Assembly: GCA_036426205.1 (NCBI GenBank)
Contig: WSYH01001249.1
Location: forward strand, 68,553-132,552
Direction of reading: 5' to 3'
Source of the DNA: Ascaphus truei
Taxonomy: Eukaryota; Chordata; Amphibia; Anura; Ascaphidae
DNA length: 64,000 nucleotides
Shown one piece after another: positions 21,177 to 31,600 of the stretch. The position numbers were made by a program, and so were the translations under genes. Position 1 is the first letter of the stretch; every line of letters starts with the position of its first letter. The notes below the pieces were generated by a model. That model was not told the origin of the DNA. It did no database searches and saw only the letters and a program-made list of their open reading frames with translations.

Positions 21177-22150
21177 AGAAACGACTGTTCACCGCAAAAC
21201 GACAGCCATGAATAGCCTTCTACGCTATGAGAGCCATCATCCTAGATGATTGAAAGAAGGTATCCCTGTTGGCCAATTTCTCAGAATTCGCAGAAATTGT
21301 TCTACTATAGCAGCTTTTGAGATAGAGGTTGATAAAATGAGTGAGAGATTTAGAGCAAGAGGCTACAGCCATAGGTCTATTACAAAAGACTACCGGAGAG
21401 CGAAATTCAGTGATAGGAACTCTCTATTAAGTAATAACCGGGTACAAGTTGAAGACTCTAAACTTATTAGGTTCGTGGGAACATTTAATAACCAGTGGTC
21501 TGAAATTAACACTATCCTGAACAGACACTGGTCTATTCTCACTGAGGACCCGGACTTAAAAGAAGTCCTGAAATCCACCCCCACTAGTTAGCAGAAGAGC
21601 ACTGAATTTAAAAGACAAATTGGTTCATAGCCATTTGAGACCTACTGCACTCAATATGTGGCTAGCAAATAGATCTACAGGCAACGTTAAATGCCGCGGC
21701 TGTAAAGCCTGTTCATACATCTCCCTAACTAATACCTTCCACAACTGGAATGACACAAAATCTTTTACAGTGAGGCAGTTTATTAACTGCAGAACGAAGG
21801 GTGTGATCTACCAAGCTATATGCCAATGCAATAAAACATACGTTGGTAAGACAATTAGTGAATTTCGCCAACGTATTTTAGAGCATTTGGGAGCTATTCG
21901 TAACCATCCAGATACTCCCCTAGCTAATCATATCCATCATATGCATGAAGGACACATCACCAATCTCTGCTTTGTGGGAATAGAAAGTGTCCCCCCAAAT
22001 CCTAGAGGGGGTGACTGGAATCGCCTCATTTCACAGAAAGAATCCAAATGGATTTATGTCCTGGGTACATTGACACCAGGAGGTATTAATGAAGGCTTTC
22101 TATTCTCTCCTTTTATTGAACCAACATTATGTGGTTACACTCCTTTTTGA
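21177..22150 (+). pseudogene. PLE RT thumb and GIY-YIG endonuclease, truncated
   Basis: The start reads TVHRKTTAMNSLLRYESHHP then, after one in-frame stop, GIPVGQFLRIRRNCS, equivalent to the first PLE's YRKPNSRNTF ... IRTRHNCS. A frameshift near 21590 separates this from the C-terminal frame (21620-22150) with CRGCKACSYIS, GVIYQAICQCNKTYVGK, FRQRILEHLG and KESKWIYVLGT. The GIY-YIG Tyr, Arg and Glu positions are kept. The protein differs greatly from the first PLE in the window, so two separate PLE lineages are present. Palm and fingers are missing. Confidence 0.88.
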
Positions 22151-22451
22151 AAACTTCACCTAGACTCATCACTGTGGTTTAGATTCACTGCACTTACCTT
22201 CACCATCTGATACAGATTGTAATCTTCCCACCTCAGAACCCTTTTACTCCCAGACTCTATCAATACACTGTCTTTTTATAACATTTTATTTTTTACTGGT
22301 TTACTTATTTTCATCTGTTTAGTTTTCCATGTCTTCCCGCTGTCATCTATTGCCTGTAAAGAAATTAAGTGGTTAATCTCTGCTGCCGGCCTCCATTGGC
22401 TCCACGGTGGCTGACTGCATATCAATACCTCCTCCGTAGTACCTTACGTCA

Positions 22452-22493
22452 CCACCTTTGACAAAGCGCCTCCGCGAAACGTACGTCAGGTGG
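22452..22493 (+). ncRNA. hammerhead-ribozyme-like fold in PLE tail (copy 2)
   Basis: Stem I CCACCT/AGGTGG (22452-22457 with 22488-22493); core TTGACAA (22458-22464); stem II GCG/CGC (22466-22468 with 22473-22475); GAAA (22476-22479); minimal stem III AC-GTAC-GT; cleavage-position base C at 22487. Every helix differs in sequence from copy 1 yet stays paired. Confidence 0.65.
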
Positions 22494-23616
22494 GAGGCGG
22501 GACCAGACTGACGTCATGACGCATTCATGCTGGGATGAGGGTGAGAGGCACTGCTGAGTGCCGGTTCAGCCACGAGTTGCTATTGTGCAGGTCTGATTTT
22601 CACACATTTTATTAACCGCCAGTACAGGCTCAATATGACCGTATTGTAAAGTGGTTTTATTGTGTTTGGTTACTACGTCGTGACGACGACGCAAGTAACA
22701 CAGTAGCCATAAAGATTCTAATATTGCTTTGGCTAAGCTAAAGTATCTTTTTGTATTGCTACATTTAACCTGTAAAGTAGCGGGCTGCTGGATACAAATA
22801 TGTGTGTTATACTTGCGGTTCCACCCCACCCATTGATTCACGATTTGATTGTTCCTCACTAACCACCCACTGCTGCTTATAAGTGCATTTTTTAGTTTTA
22901 TTATAGGAGGCTATAACTTGATACGGAATAGATCCGTGCCTCAGGGCCACTTCAACACAATTTGTGGGCCCCTATGCACTTTATGTATGAAGATACATTA
23001 TACTAATGTGTATCTAGCAACTAGATTTCTAGTAGCCTCTGCTGTTATCCTGTAATTAAGACTCTAGGTGCTTTTGTACTAGCTGTGTACCTAGGGTTTA
23101 CTGACTGTGTTATTTGACACTCTAGTCTGGGATTACCATATGTTATACATTTACGATCATCATGATGGTCAGTCTCTTGCTACCTGTTTGAAAAATACAG
23201 GTTTTTAATTATTTTCTTAGTGCTGGATCTAGGGGCTCTCCAATAGCTATTGTGAGCTATTTCATTACTATTAAAGTAATTATTTACTATGGAATTCCCC
23301 TTTGTTTCAGTTTATGTATAGTGCACCTTGGTTGTTTTATATGTTAGGTCACCTCTGTTTATTATTACTATTTATTTTTATTACCATTTATTTTAATTAT
23401 CTTTAATAAAGTATTACTTATTAAGCTTAATTCATCATATCATTTACTACAACGAGTGCTTGCTAAAGGGTGTTCTTTGCTTCCACTTCATAACTATTCC
23501 CTACCCCCTATTGCACCTTTGTTATCATTCATCATATTGTATATTAGGCTGATGCGAGAGTCACTCTCCCTCTCTCCCCCTTCCCCCCCCCCCCCTATTA
23601 TTCTGGCACTATTGCT

Positions 23617-24075
23617 AAGCCTGCAGTCTACCAGCACTCCTAAATCCTTCTCCATCAAAGATTCCCCTAATTTATCCCCATTTAATTTGTAAGTCGCCTG
23701 TTTATTCTTGCTTCTCAAATGCATAACCTTACATTTATCTGTATTAAACCTCATCTGCCATTTGGCTGCCCAAGTTTCCAGTCTCTCCATGTCCTTCTGG
23801 AGAGAAATTACATCCCGCTCTGATTCTACTACCTTACACAATTTGGTATTATCAGCAAAGCTTGAGACTTTGCTCTTGATGCCAAAATCAAGGTCGTTAA
23901 AAAGCAGGGGTCCCAGTACCGATCCCTTAGGTACTCCACTCACGACTTTAGCCCAACCTGGAAAGGTTCCATTTATTACAACCCTCTGTTGTCTATCCTT
24001 CAACCATTTTTCAATCCAGGTGCATACATTTTTACTGAGTCCAATTTGCTTTATTTTGTACACCAAAATAAATGA
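23617..24075 (-). pseudogene. CR1 LINE reverse transcriptase, middle part
   Basis: Minus strand: NVCTWIEKWLKDRQQRVVING, VVSGVPKGSVLGPLLFN, FADNTKLCKVVESERDVISLQ, ETWAAKWQMRFNTDKCKVMHL, KDLGVLVDCRLSNSA. It is broken at the PLE insertion site. The catalytic FADD is FADN, and three to four residues are missing between LLFN and DLD, so it was dead independent of the insertion. Right of about 24075 the homology ends; the frame MKVRALSFLPRSL there is probably not CR1. Confidence 0.88.
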
Positions 24076-24165
24076 CAGCGTTAGAGAAAGATGGAGGGTC
24101 CTAAAAAATGATTTCAGGGATCTAGGTAAAAAGCTTAAGGCACGGACCTTCAAGGTAGTTATAGC

Positions 24166-24420
24166 CAGTGTTCGACAATCCTATACATTTACACACCCGG
24201 GGCGGGTGGATTTAACCCCCAGGCGAGTAAATATTGGCCCAAGCAGAACACGTGCTTGTTTTTTTAAATTTCCCCGCTCGCGCTGAATTTTCTCTGCTTG
24301 CGATGAAAAAATAAATAAATAAATAACTCCCCCTACCTGATTGCTGATTGGCGCGCGTCCCAGGCTTTGTGGGCGCGCGGCCAGGCTCTATATGAGCCCG
24401 CCCACAACGAGCGGCCATTT
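24166..24420 (+). mobile_element. hAT-like element fragment related to 34347-34503
   Basis: It starts CAGTGTTCGACAA and continues with cctatacattt, then ggatttaacccccaggcgag, matching the reverse complement of the right half of the MITE at 34347-34503. The opposite terminus and a target duplication are not found, so the extent is approximate. A GC-rich part (ggcgcgcgtcccaggctttg) lies near 24350. Confidence 0.5.
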
Positions 24421-25130
24421 TTTCTGGCCAGAGATCTGTTGGAGAGTACTAGAGTAATTAAAGAGAAAAACAACCCAGTTTCCTAGCACTCCTTCACAAC
24501 AAATGTATAATGATAATATTAAAATTACTTTATTAATAACTAATGAATAAAAAAAGGGGTGTTAAAACGTAATTAAATACTCTATAGAACAGCACGTGAC
24601 TGTATCTGTTGGTAACCCACCCGGATCTAGGTGGGTAGATATGGTATGATCCCTGATAGATATTCGGGATCAATAGCTATATGTTATAGCTACCTGTAAT
24701 GCAGGGAAGGAGTCAGAGAAAGCCCACTTAAGAGACTGTCTCTATGTGAGTGTATCGTGGCGTGTAGTGCGCTCTAATGGATACACTCTTATATCTGGTA
24801 TATAATGCGTAAGGTTAGACCTGAATGTATCTACCCCGGATAGAGATTGCACTGGTTGCTATATAATCACCAGCGTTGACAAGGTTAAATCTCTATAGAG
24901 GACACAAATTGCCCATACTATTCTGCGCAGACTAATAGTCAAGCACTAAAGTGTGATAATGCAGTATCAGAAGGCTAAGGCATCTACATGTAGTTACCCA
25001 TACACCTTGGAGGTGATGTAAGCCCAAATAGGCACTCCCTCACTACTGTCAGTATGGTGTGGGTAATTGTAAGATGTTTGTGTATAGCATCTAATAGTTC
25101 AGATAGAATAATATCTAGAGTAAGTACTCT
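24421..25130. other. unassigned stretch with short palindromes
   Basis: No coding frame is recognised. Short inverted repeats occur, e.g. ACCCACCCGGATCTAGGTGGGT (24616-24637, imperfect) and GATCCCTGATAGATATTCGGGATC (split by the centre). It probably belongs to a repeat I cannot name. Confidence 0.4.
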
Positions 25131-25139
25131 CCAATCCTC

Positions 25140-25650
25140 CATCCCTTCTGCTCCTTCCCTGCCTCCTGCAGTTCCCCCTTACTCCCCACTTCCGCCCCCC
25201 CAATACCCGTGCGTGGCTGCAGATGGTAGCGAGGGTGTTCCGCCTTCTCTCCCCAGCCCCCGCTTATCCGCGCGGGGCGGAGGTGTCCCCCCTTATTCCC
25301 CCCAGCTTCCCGCGCCACTTCCAGCTTTCCCCGGTCCCGCGCGGGGTGGGTGATGGTAGTGGGGGGTGTCCCCGCTTACCCCAGCTTCCCGCGATACCAG
25401 CGCGGGACGGGTGATGGTATGTGTGTTTTCCTGGCTTCATGCACCACTTCCCGCGATACCAGCGCGGGACGGGTGATGGTAGTGGGTGTTTTCCCGGCTT
25501 CATGTGCCACTTCCCGCTTCCCAGATCCCCGCGCGGGATGGTAGCGGGGGTGTTCCCCTCTTACCTCCTTGGTCTCCGTTTCCCCGCGGTCCCGTGGCTG
25601 TCCGCGCAGGGAGGGAGATGGTCGCGGGAGGGGGGGGGGCGAGCGGGGCA
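25140..25650. repeat. GC-rich minisatellite, about 60-75-base unit
   Basis: Repeats of CGCGGGACGGGTGATGGTA, then g/t-rich tgtttcc, then ttcatgcaccacttcccgcg, at least five diverged units with CpG-rich joints. All long frames on both strands follow the repeat. Confidence 0.8.
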
Positions 25651-25695
25651 GTGATGGTGATGCTCGGTTGCGCGGCCTTTCCTCTTCTTCCCCCT

Positions 25696-25719
25696 GTTGT
25701 GTGTGTGTGTGTGTATGGG

Positions 25720-25753
<34 letters not shown>

Positions 25754-25840
25754 GGAGAGTGTGTGTGTATGCATGCATGTATGGAAGAGTGTGTGTATGT
25801 GTATGGGAGAGTGTGTGTGTATGCATGTATGGGAGAGTGG

Positions 25841-25890
<50 letters not shown>

Positions 25891-26000
25891 ATGCATGCAT
25901 GGGAGAGAGTGAGTGTGTATGTGTGTGTGTCTGTGCATGCATGCATGGGAGAGTGTATTTGTATGCATGGGTGTGCGTGCGTGTGTGTGTGTGTGTGTAG
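25696..26000. repeat. (TG)n compound microsatellite
   Basis: TG runs are interrupted by tatgggagag and gcatgcatg words. The frames here on both strands are repeat products. Confidence 0.95.
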
Positions 26001-26014
26001 GATACCAGAAGTGT

Positions 26015-26408
26015 CACCCCACCCAGTCACCCCACTCCAGTCACCCCACCACCCCAGTCACCCCATCACCCCACCCAGTCACCCCACCCAGTCACCCCGT
26101 CACCCCACCCAGTGACCCGTCACCCCACCCAGTCACCCCACCCAGTCACCCTACCCAGTCACCCCGTCACCCCACCCAGTCACCCCGTCACCCCACCCAG
26201 TCACCCCACCCAGTCAACCAGTCACCCCACCCAGTCAACCAGTCACCCCGCCACCCCACCCAGTCACCCCGCCACCCCACCCAGTCACCCCAGTCAACCA
26301 GTCACCCCACCCAGTCACCCCATCACCCCACCCAGTCACCCCATCACCCCACCCAGTCACCCCGTCACCCCACCCAGTCACCCAGTTACCCCAGTCACCC
26401 CACCCCCA
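26015..26408. repeat. minisatellite of caccc/cagtcacccc units
   Basis: About 30 head-to-tail copies of a unit CACCCCACCCAGTCACCC with length variants 9-19 bases (cagtcaacc, cgtcacc). Confidence 0.93.
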
Positions 26409-26895
26409 TCGCCCTCTCTCTCTCGCCCCCTCTCTCTCTCGCCCCCTCTCCACCCTCTCTCTCTCGCACCCTCTCACACCCTCTCTCTCTCACACCCTCT
26501 CTCTCTCACATCCTCTCTCTCTCACACCCTCTCTCACACCCTCTCTCTCACACCTTCTCTCTCTCTCACACCCTCTCTCTCTCTCTCACACCCTCTGTCT
26601 CTCACACCCTCTCTCTCTCTCTCACACCCTCTCTCTGTCTCTCACACCCTCTCTCTCTCTCACACCCTCTCTCTCTCTCACACCCTCTCACCCCCACACC
26701 CTCTCTCTCTCCCCCACACCCTCTCTCTCTCCCCCACACCCTCTCTCTCTCTCTCTCTCTCTCACACACTCTCTCTCTCACACTCTCTCTCTCACACTCT
26801 CTCTCTCTCACACTCTCTCTCTCTCACACTCTCTCTCTCTCACACTCTCTCTCTCTCACACTCTCTCTCTCACACTCTCTCTCTCACACTCTCTC
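26409..26895. repeat. (CT)n/(CA)n compound microsatellite
   Basis: Alternating ctctctct and cacaccc or cacact words over nearly 490 bases, joining a PLE tail directly at 26896. Confidence 0.95.
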
Positions 26896-27030
26896 TTGTC
26901 CTGTTGCTGCACCACCCTGCAATAAACCTGACCTGTTGCTACATTGGAGTGTTCACCTTTGTCATTTTTTCCGGTCTCATTGGGAGTTGGAATCCGTGGC
27001 TGTGCTACACATCATCACTTCTCTTCTTGC
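26896..27030 (+). mobile_element. Penelope tail fragment
   Basis: Nearly identical to 4862-4996, including the AATAAA. It starts at ttgtcctgttgctgc, about eight bases inside the point where the 853-995 copy breaks off; both broken ends abut simple repeats. Confidence 0.88.
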
Positions 27031-27181
27031 TGTTGATAATCATGGGCAGAAGAAGTACATGGAATTAAATGTGGTTCACATTAGTTTCCTACCTTTAAAA
27101 ATCTTCTGTCTTCAAAATCTGATTAACCTTGTTACCAAAATGTACTTGAAAACCATAGCTAACATTTGTTGAGTAAAGTTA

Positions 27182-27358
<177 letters not shown>

Positions 27359-30300
27359 CTATGAGAAAGAAAGTGGCATATTAACATTAACACTAGTGGA
27401 GGAAAAGTCACAAAACAGACTAAGTAAAATTAATAAAATACTAAACATAACTACTACAGCTCACTGACACGTTCTGTTGATCTTTGCCATATCTATTTCC
27501 ACTCAGGGTGTAGTTACTTTTCACACCTTTATTTATCATGCGCTCATTTTTATTACAAGCTTCAGAACAGTCAGAAACCAAAATGTCTGGTTGAAATGTA
27601 TGACATTAATGGCCCAGAAATTAAAACCAGGAACAGCTGCTAATAATAAAATACATGTTTACATTAAAAAGTAAATAATTAAAAAAAAACTATAGTAGTT
27701 ATAATCTCTTGTCTAGGAATAGATGTACAGATAAAGCATGATTTATGTTTAACTGCTGTGCAAAAGTGCGGTATGTTGTTGTCCGCACCTCATCCGCAGC
27801 CTCGCCGCACTGAGCTGCACGGACCTCATTTGTGGTCAGACGGAATTATTATTTGTGTTTCTGCAGTTTAGTGCATGTCCGCCCGGGGGCGCACTGAATA
27901 TCTTTGCCTATGATACTCTGAATGCTACAGTTCAGTAAAGCATGTGTCTGCAGAAAAGATAAAATGAACACGTGTCTTTGGCTAATACCCTTGTACATCT
28001 CTGCTGTTGCAGTTTCACACTTTATTAAAAACCACTATACATTAACTGAATCTGTCTCATAACTTTTGTACTTTACATGGCATGGGACAGGGTGCCTTCT
28101 CCGTGCCATACATGACCGGCTTGCAGATATGCTAAAATGATATATTGTGCAATTCAAGTTAGGACAGGTAAGAGTGCGTCTCTGTCTGAGATCTATCGCT
28201 GAGCTCTGCACGCATCATGGATGGGTATGTTCAATGATGGCAACTTTAGAAAGTTTTCAGTAAAAAGCATCTTAGAGACCATTTATTGCATGTGTATAAG
28301 GATCACCAGGGCACAACATTTCAGGGTGTTAACCTTTCCTCAAGGAAATGCTGTGTCCTGTCAATCTTTATACACATGTAAAACATTAATCGTCCCGGAC
28401 CATCAGCAGGCAGTGGGACTGTCTGGAAGATCAGCGCAGAGAGACCAGAGAAGCAGTCTCCCTGAGCAGCTGCCCGAGGCAGTGAGCAGTCTGGTTTGTC
28501 TTGTCCCTTTATGATGTAGATACCCAAATATGGGTTTCTACGTCTTGAGAGGGAATACTATAGGACCATATTCGGTCATCTACAGCATCAAGGGGAAGGA
28601 CAGCCTGGACTGATACAAAACAAATGCATGTTCCTACAGTATGTACCGAACTGACTGCTGAATGCCTTGGGTAGCTGCTCGGGGAGACACAGGGAGAAAC
28701 TGCTTATCTGTTCTCTCTTCTAGACTGTCTGTCCCAGCAATACTAACGCTGTGGCACTCCCGCTTTAATCCTCCCTGGCTGCAAAAATATACTGCTTTCT
28801 GGGCCACAGACAAGCCATGGATTTAAAAAATTTCATCCGCGGCCCAGAGAACAGAAAGTCTGGACACATCTGTATATTAATTTCTCGACTTTATAGTTAT
28901 AATCCCCTCATTAACTGGTCATTGATGCCCTAACTAGGTTTAAGGCATTAGGCTTCATGGCCTTTAATGTTCTTCAAATTCCAGGGGGAGCATGGGAGAC
29001 TATCAGCGAAAAAGAGAAAATGGGAAAAAGATCTAAGTGTTGGTGTTTCAATCAATATGAAATTCACAGGAATCTTAGCTCGTATACAGTGCCGATTTAC
29101 AGTGTGATAAATATAATTCACGACTCCAATCTTCTCACCGCCTCCACTCCCTCCATGAAGCCAATGGGGTAACTGCCTCCCCTGGCTGTGAGAGTCCTTG
29201 CCGACGTCTTCATGGGTTCCGTGACATCACTTCCGGTTGGGCCTAACGTCACTTCCGGTTTTGGTTTCAGGCTCTGACGCCTGCGAGTGCTCTGAGATCT
29301 GGAGAACTCCCACTCAGAGTCGGAGGAGGCAGTTACACCATTGGCGTCACTGAGGGATCGGAGGCGGTGAGAATATTGGTCACTCACGATGTCTAACCAA
29401 TGTGAAATGCTTTTATTGACCGTACAGAGTGTGAGTACGGTTATTATTCTTTTATAACAGAAAATGTATTACTTACTGATTTGCGCTTTGTTATACAATG
29501 TCTTCCATATCGAGGTGCATCTCTTCTGAATATATACAAGCAAATACATTGCCACTGTTTTGGAGTCGCGAATTACGTTTACCACACTGTAAGTACGCAC
29601 TGTATACGAGCCAAGACGCCTGAGAATCACATATTGATTGAAACACCAACACTTAGATGTTTTTCCCATTTTCTCTTTTTCGTTGATTGTCTCCCATGCT
29701 GACCCTGGAATTTGAAGAACTTTTCAGCCTTTTTGGGACCAACGGAGACAGTCCCTACCAGAGGGTCCGAGCATGGAGTTACAGCCATACTTTGTTATAT
29801 CACTTTGGTAGGCAGTAATTTATTCACAATAGTATTGAAGATATTTATTATTATTTACACTTGTATTTCTTATCACCTTATTACTGTGGGAGCGCCTTTC
29901 TTATCACTTTATGGCCTTTAACCCAGGGGATTGAGGTCATTATCTCCTTAAAAAAACACATGATGTCCCTTGGCTGTCACCAAAGAAAGCATCAAAATGC
30001 GGAAAATAAAATTATAAGTTTTCCAATAATTACGCAATTCTGACTCTGGTTCTCAAATCAAGCAAACACCTCAGCCTCTCTTTAATTATAAAGATTATAA
30101 CATATAATAAGGAATAATAAATGAATACTTTTACATTTGTTATTTTACTACATCAAAAAGAACACATTTTATTCTACTGTTGTTGCTTGAAAACCTTAAT
30201 TTTCATGATTCCTAGGGGGTAATTCTATATACAGCAAAGCGGCCATTCAGCCATTTTAAGCTAAAAATTATTATTCAAGTCTTTGGAGATTTTTCAGCCA

Positions 30301-30965
30301 AAAATGTCCTCAACAGCTGCTTCGGCGAATATAGAATAAGGAACCTAGTATGCGTTGGTCATCCAGCATGCATTGCAACGTGGTAGATTTAAACACGGAC
30401 AACGTGACCCTAGCCTTCCAACATGAAATGCAAATTAATCTTGAAAAAGCAGCACCTGCAGCGTAAGATCCCATATGCTGCCTTCATGTTGTGGTTATTT
30501 AAATTAATTCTGACTACTGCTTTAATCCTCTTCCTGCTTTCCTGTGGCACTGAAGGTGTTAAAAAGTTGTTTCAATATTTAAAGATATATATACACTAAC
30601 AATCATTTTGAATTCTCCATTTTTTTTTAGCTTTTATTTGCATCAATATCAACCTCTCTTTCATCAGCTAATAATAAGAGGATATATAGATCAATATGGA
30701 AGCTAGTGATGACATTTCAGGAGATCAATATTTTAACAAGACAAAGGTTGCTTGAGAAATTAACAAAGTGTTAAGTTTCTTACCTATTCAAGAATACTGA
30801 ATATTTGAGGGACTGTTGTCTTAGTGCAGCCTGCTTATATACACAGGGGCACACATTCTGCATTACTGATGCTTGTTTCCTGCTTGCTGAATACTGCAGG
30901 TCAGTGTTACGTTGTGCATTCACCACGCAGGATTCAGAGCAAGGTATAAGATGCACGTTGCTTAC
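27359..30965 (-). other. pde6a intron between the 90- and 141-base exons
   Basis: 3.6 kb. It contains a TIR element (28968-29722) and a small palindromic stretch near 28275-28365 with an AATAAA on the minus strand. The remainder (27420-28220 and 29930-30960) is AT-rich with no coding or RNA signal seen. Confidence 0.75.
28968..29722. mobile_element. TIR element with about 150-base inverted ends
   Basis: Left end GTTCTTCAAATTCCAGGG and the reverse complement of the right end (GTTCTTCAAATTCCAGGG, then tcagcatgggagac) pair over about 150 bases, including AAGTGTTGGTGTTTCAATC. The centre (29130-29400) is GC-richer, with repeated gtcacttccggtt words and no sustained frame. It looks like a non-autonomous DNA transposon or a foldback pair; I cannot assign a superfamily. 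Confidence 0.65.
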
Positions 30966-31055
30966 CTGACCTTTGCGTGTTTCACAGTTGTGAAGGTAGC
31001 TCAGGTGATGCACCTTGAGTATCAGATTGGCAAAATTGAGGTACTTAAGGAATAT
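30966..31055 (-). CDS. pde6a: rod cGMP phosphodiesterase 6 catalytic subunit, exon (GAF-A to GAF-B linker)
   Basis: A 90-base phase-0 exon encoding 30 residues, [15 protein letters not shown] then [15 protein letters not shown], the helix joining GAF-A to GAF-B. Minus-strand acceptor is TTTCTTCAG|ATA and donor GTCAG|GTAAGC, both strong. The residues NFANLI and [11 protein letters not shown] are near-invariant in rod PDE6 alpha. Lengths 153, 90 and 141 for successive exons match the mammalian gene structure as I remember it. Confidence 0.88.
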
Positions 31056-31422
31056 CTGAAGAAACAAAAAAGAAACACGTTTGCATAAACGAAGCATGAA
31101 TTAAAATCAGGATATCACCTAAAACACACGTGGGACATTTTTCTTATTCAGAATAATTTTAGGATGCTTTAACTATGTTTCTATTTGTAGAAAAACATAC
31201 CTGATATGCTGCTCAAAAAAAGGCATCTGTGACACTGTAGCATATACTGTATGTGTAAGGCGTAGCTAGAACAACAATTGTGGTGATATTTTTGTCCCAG
31301 ACTTCAAAAATATACCAGAGAATATTTTTTTAAATACTTCAAGAATGGGGTTGGTCTTTATGTAGTTTCAAGCCCTGTTAGGATGCTTAACAAAAAAAAT
31401 GTCCTATATCCATCATATACAA

Positions 31423-31600
31423 CAGTGGTTCTCCACCTTTAGTGAGCACCGGCACCCCTGGAGGATTTTAAATCTCAAGCCACCCCTATTTATCGAGCCA
31501 CATACAACCATTTTCGCTTACCACACTGTCATGTGAGACCAAGCCATTTTCACCTTTTTACCAGGATGATGCATTGAGCAAAACAAGTTAATGAAATAAA
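31423..31600 (+). mobile_element. hAT (Charlie-type) end fragment
   Basis: Begins CAGTGGTTCTCCACCTTT, the classic hAT-Charlie terminal sequence (CAGTGGTTCTCAACCTT), followed by a gcacccctggagg block. No opposite terminus is recognised. Confidence 0.55.

Larger units (their letters stand above)
21165..23604 (+). mobile_element. 5'-truncated Penelope-like element inserted in CR1
   Basis: The insertion is bounded by the direct repeat GGCACTATTGCT (21153-21164 and 23605-23616), and CR1 coding sequence resumes exactly across it. The inserted 2.44 kb starts inside the RT thumb, contains the GIY-YIG domain, a hammerhead-like motif (22452-22493) and a pseudo-LTR-like tail. This is the expected outcome of target-primed reverse transcription by a PLE. 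Confidence 0.88.

Noticed and set aside
25376..27172. Frames of 135-419 codons on both strands (Thr-His, Cys-Val, Pro-Ser-His, Leu-Ser repeats)
   Set aside because: Produced by stacked micro- and minisatellites; composition and register follow the repeat unit, and the last part runs into a PLE tail.
28275..28365. Minus-strand TTGAGGAAAGG ... CCCTGAAATG with AATAAA, like a hammerhead
   Set aside because: Stem II is only GG/CC or AGG/CCT, stem III and stem I do not pair convincingly, and there is no PLE coding sequence nearby.
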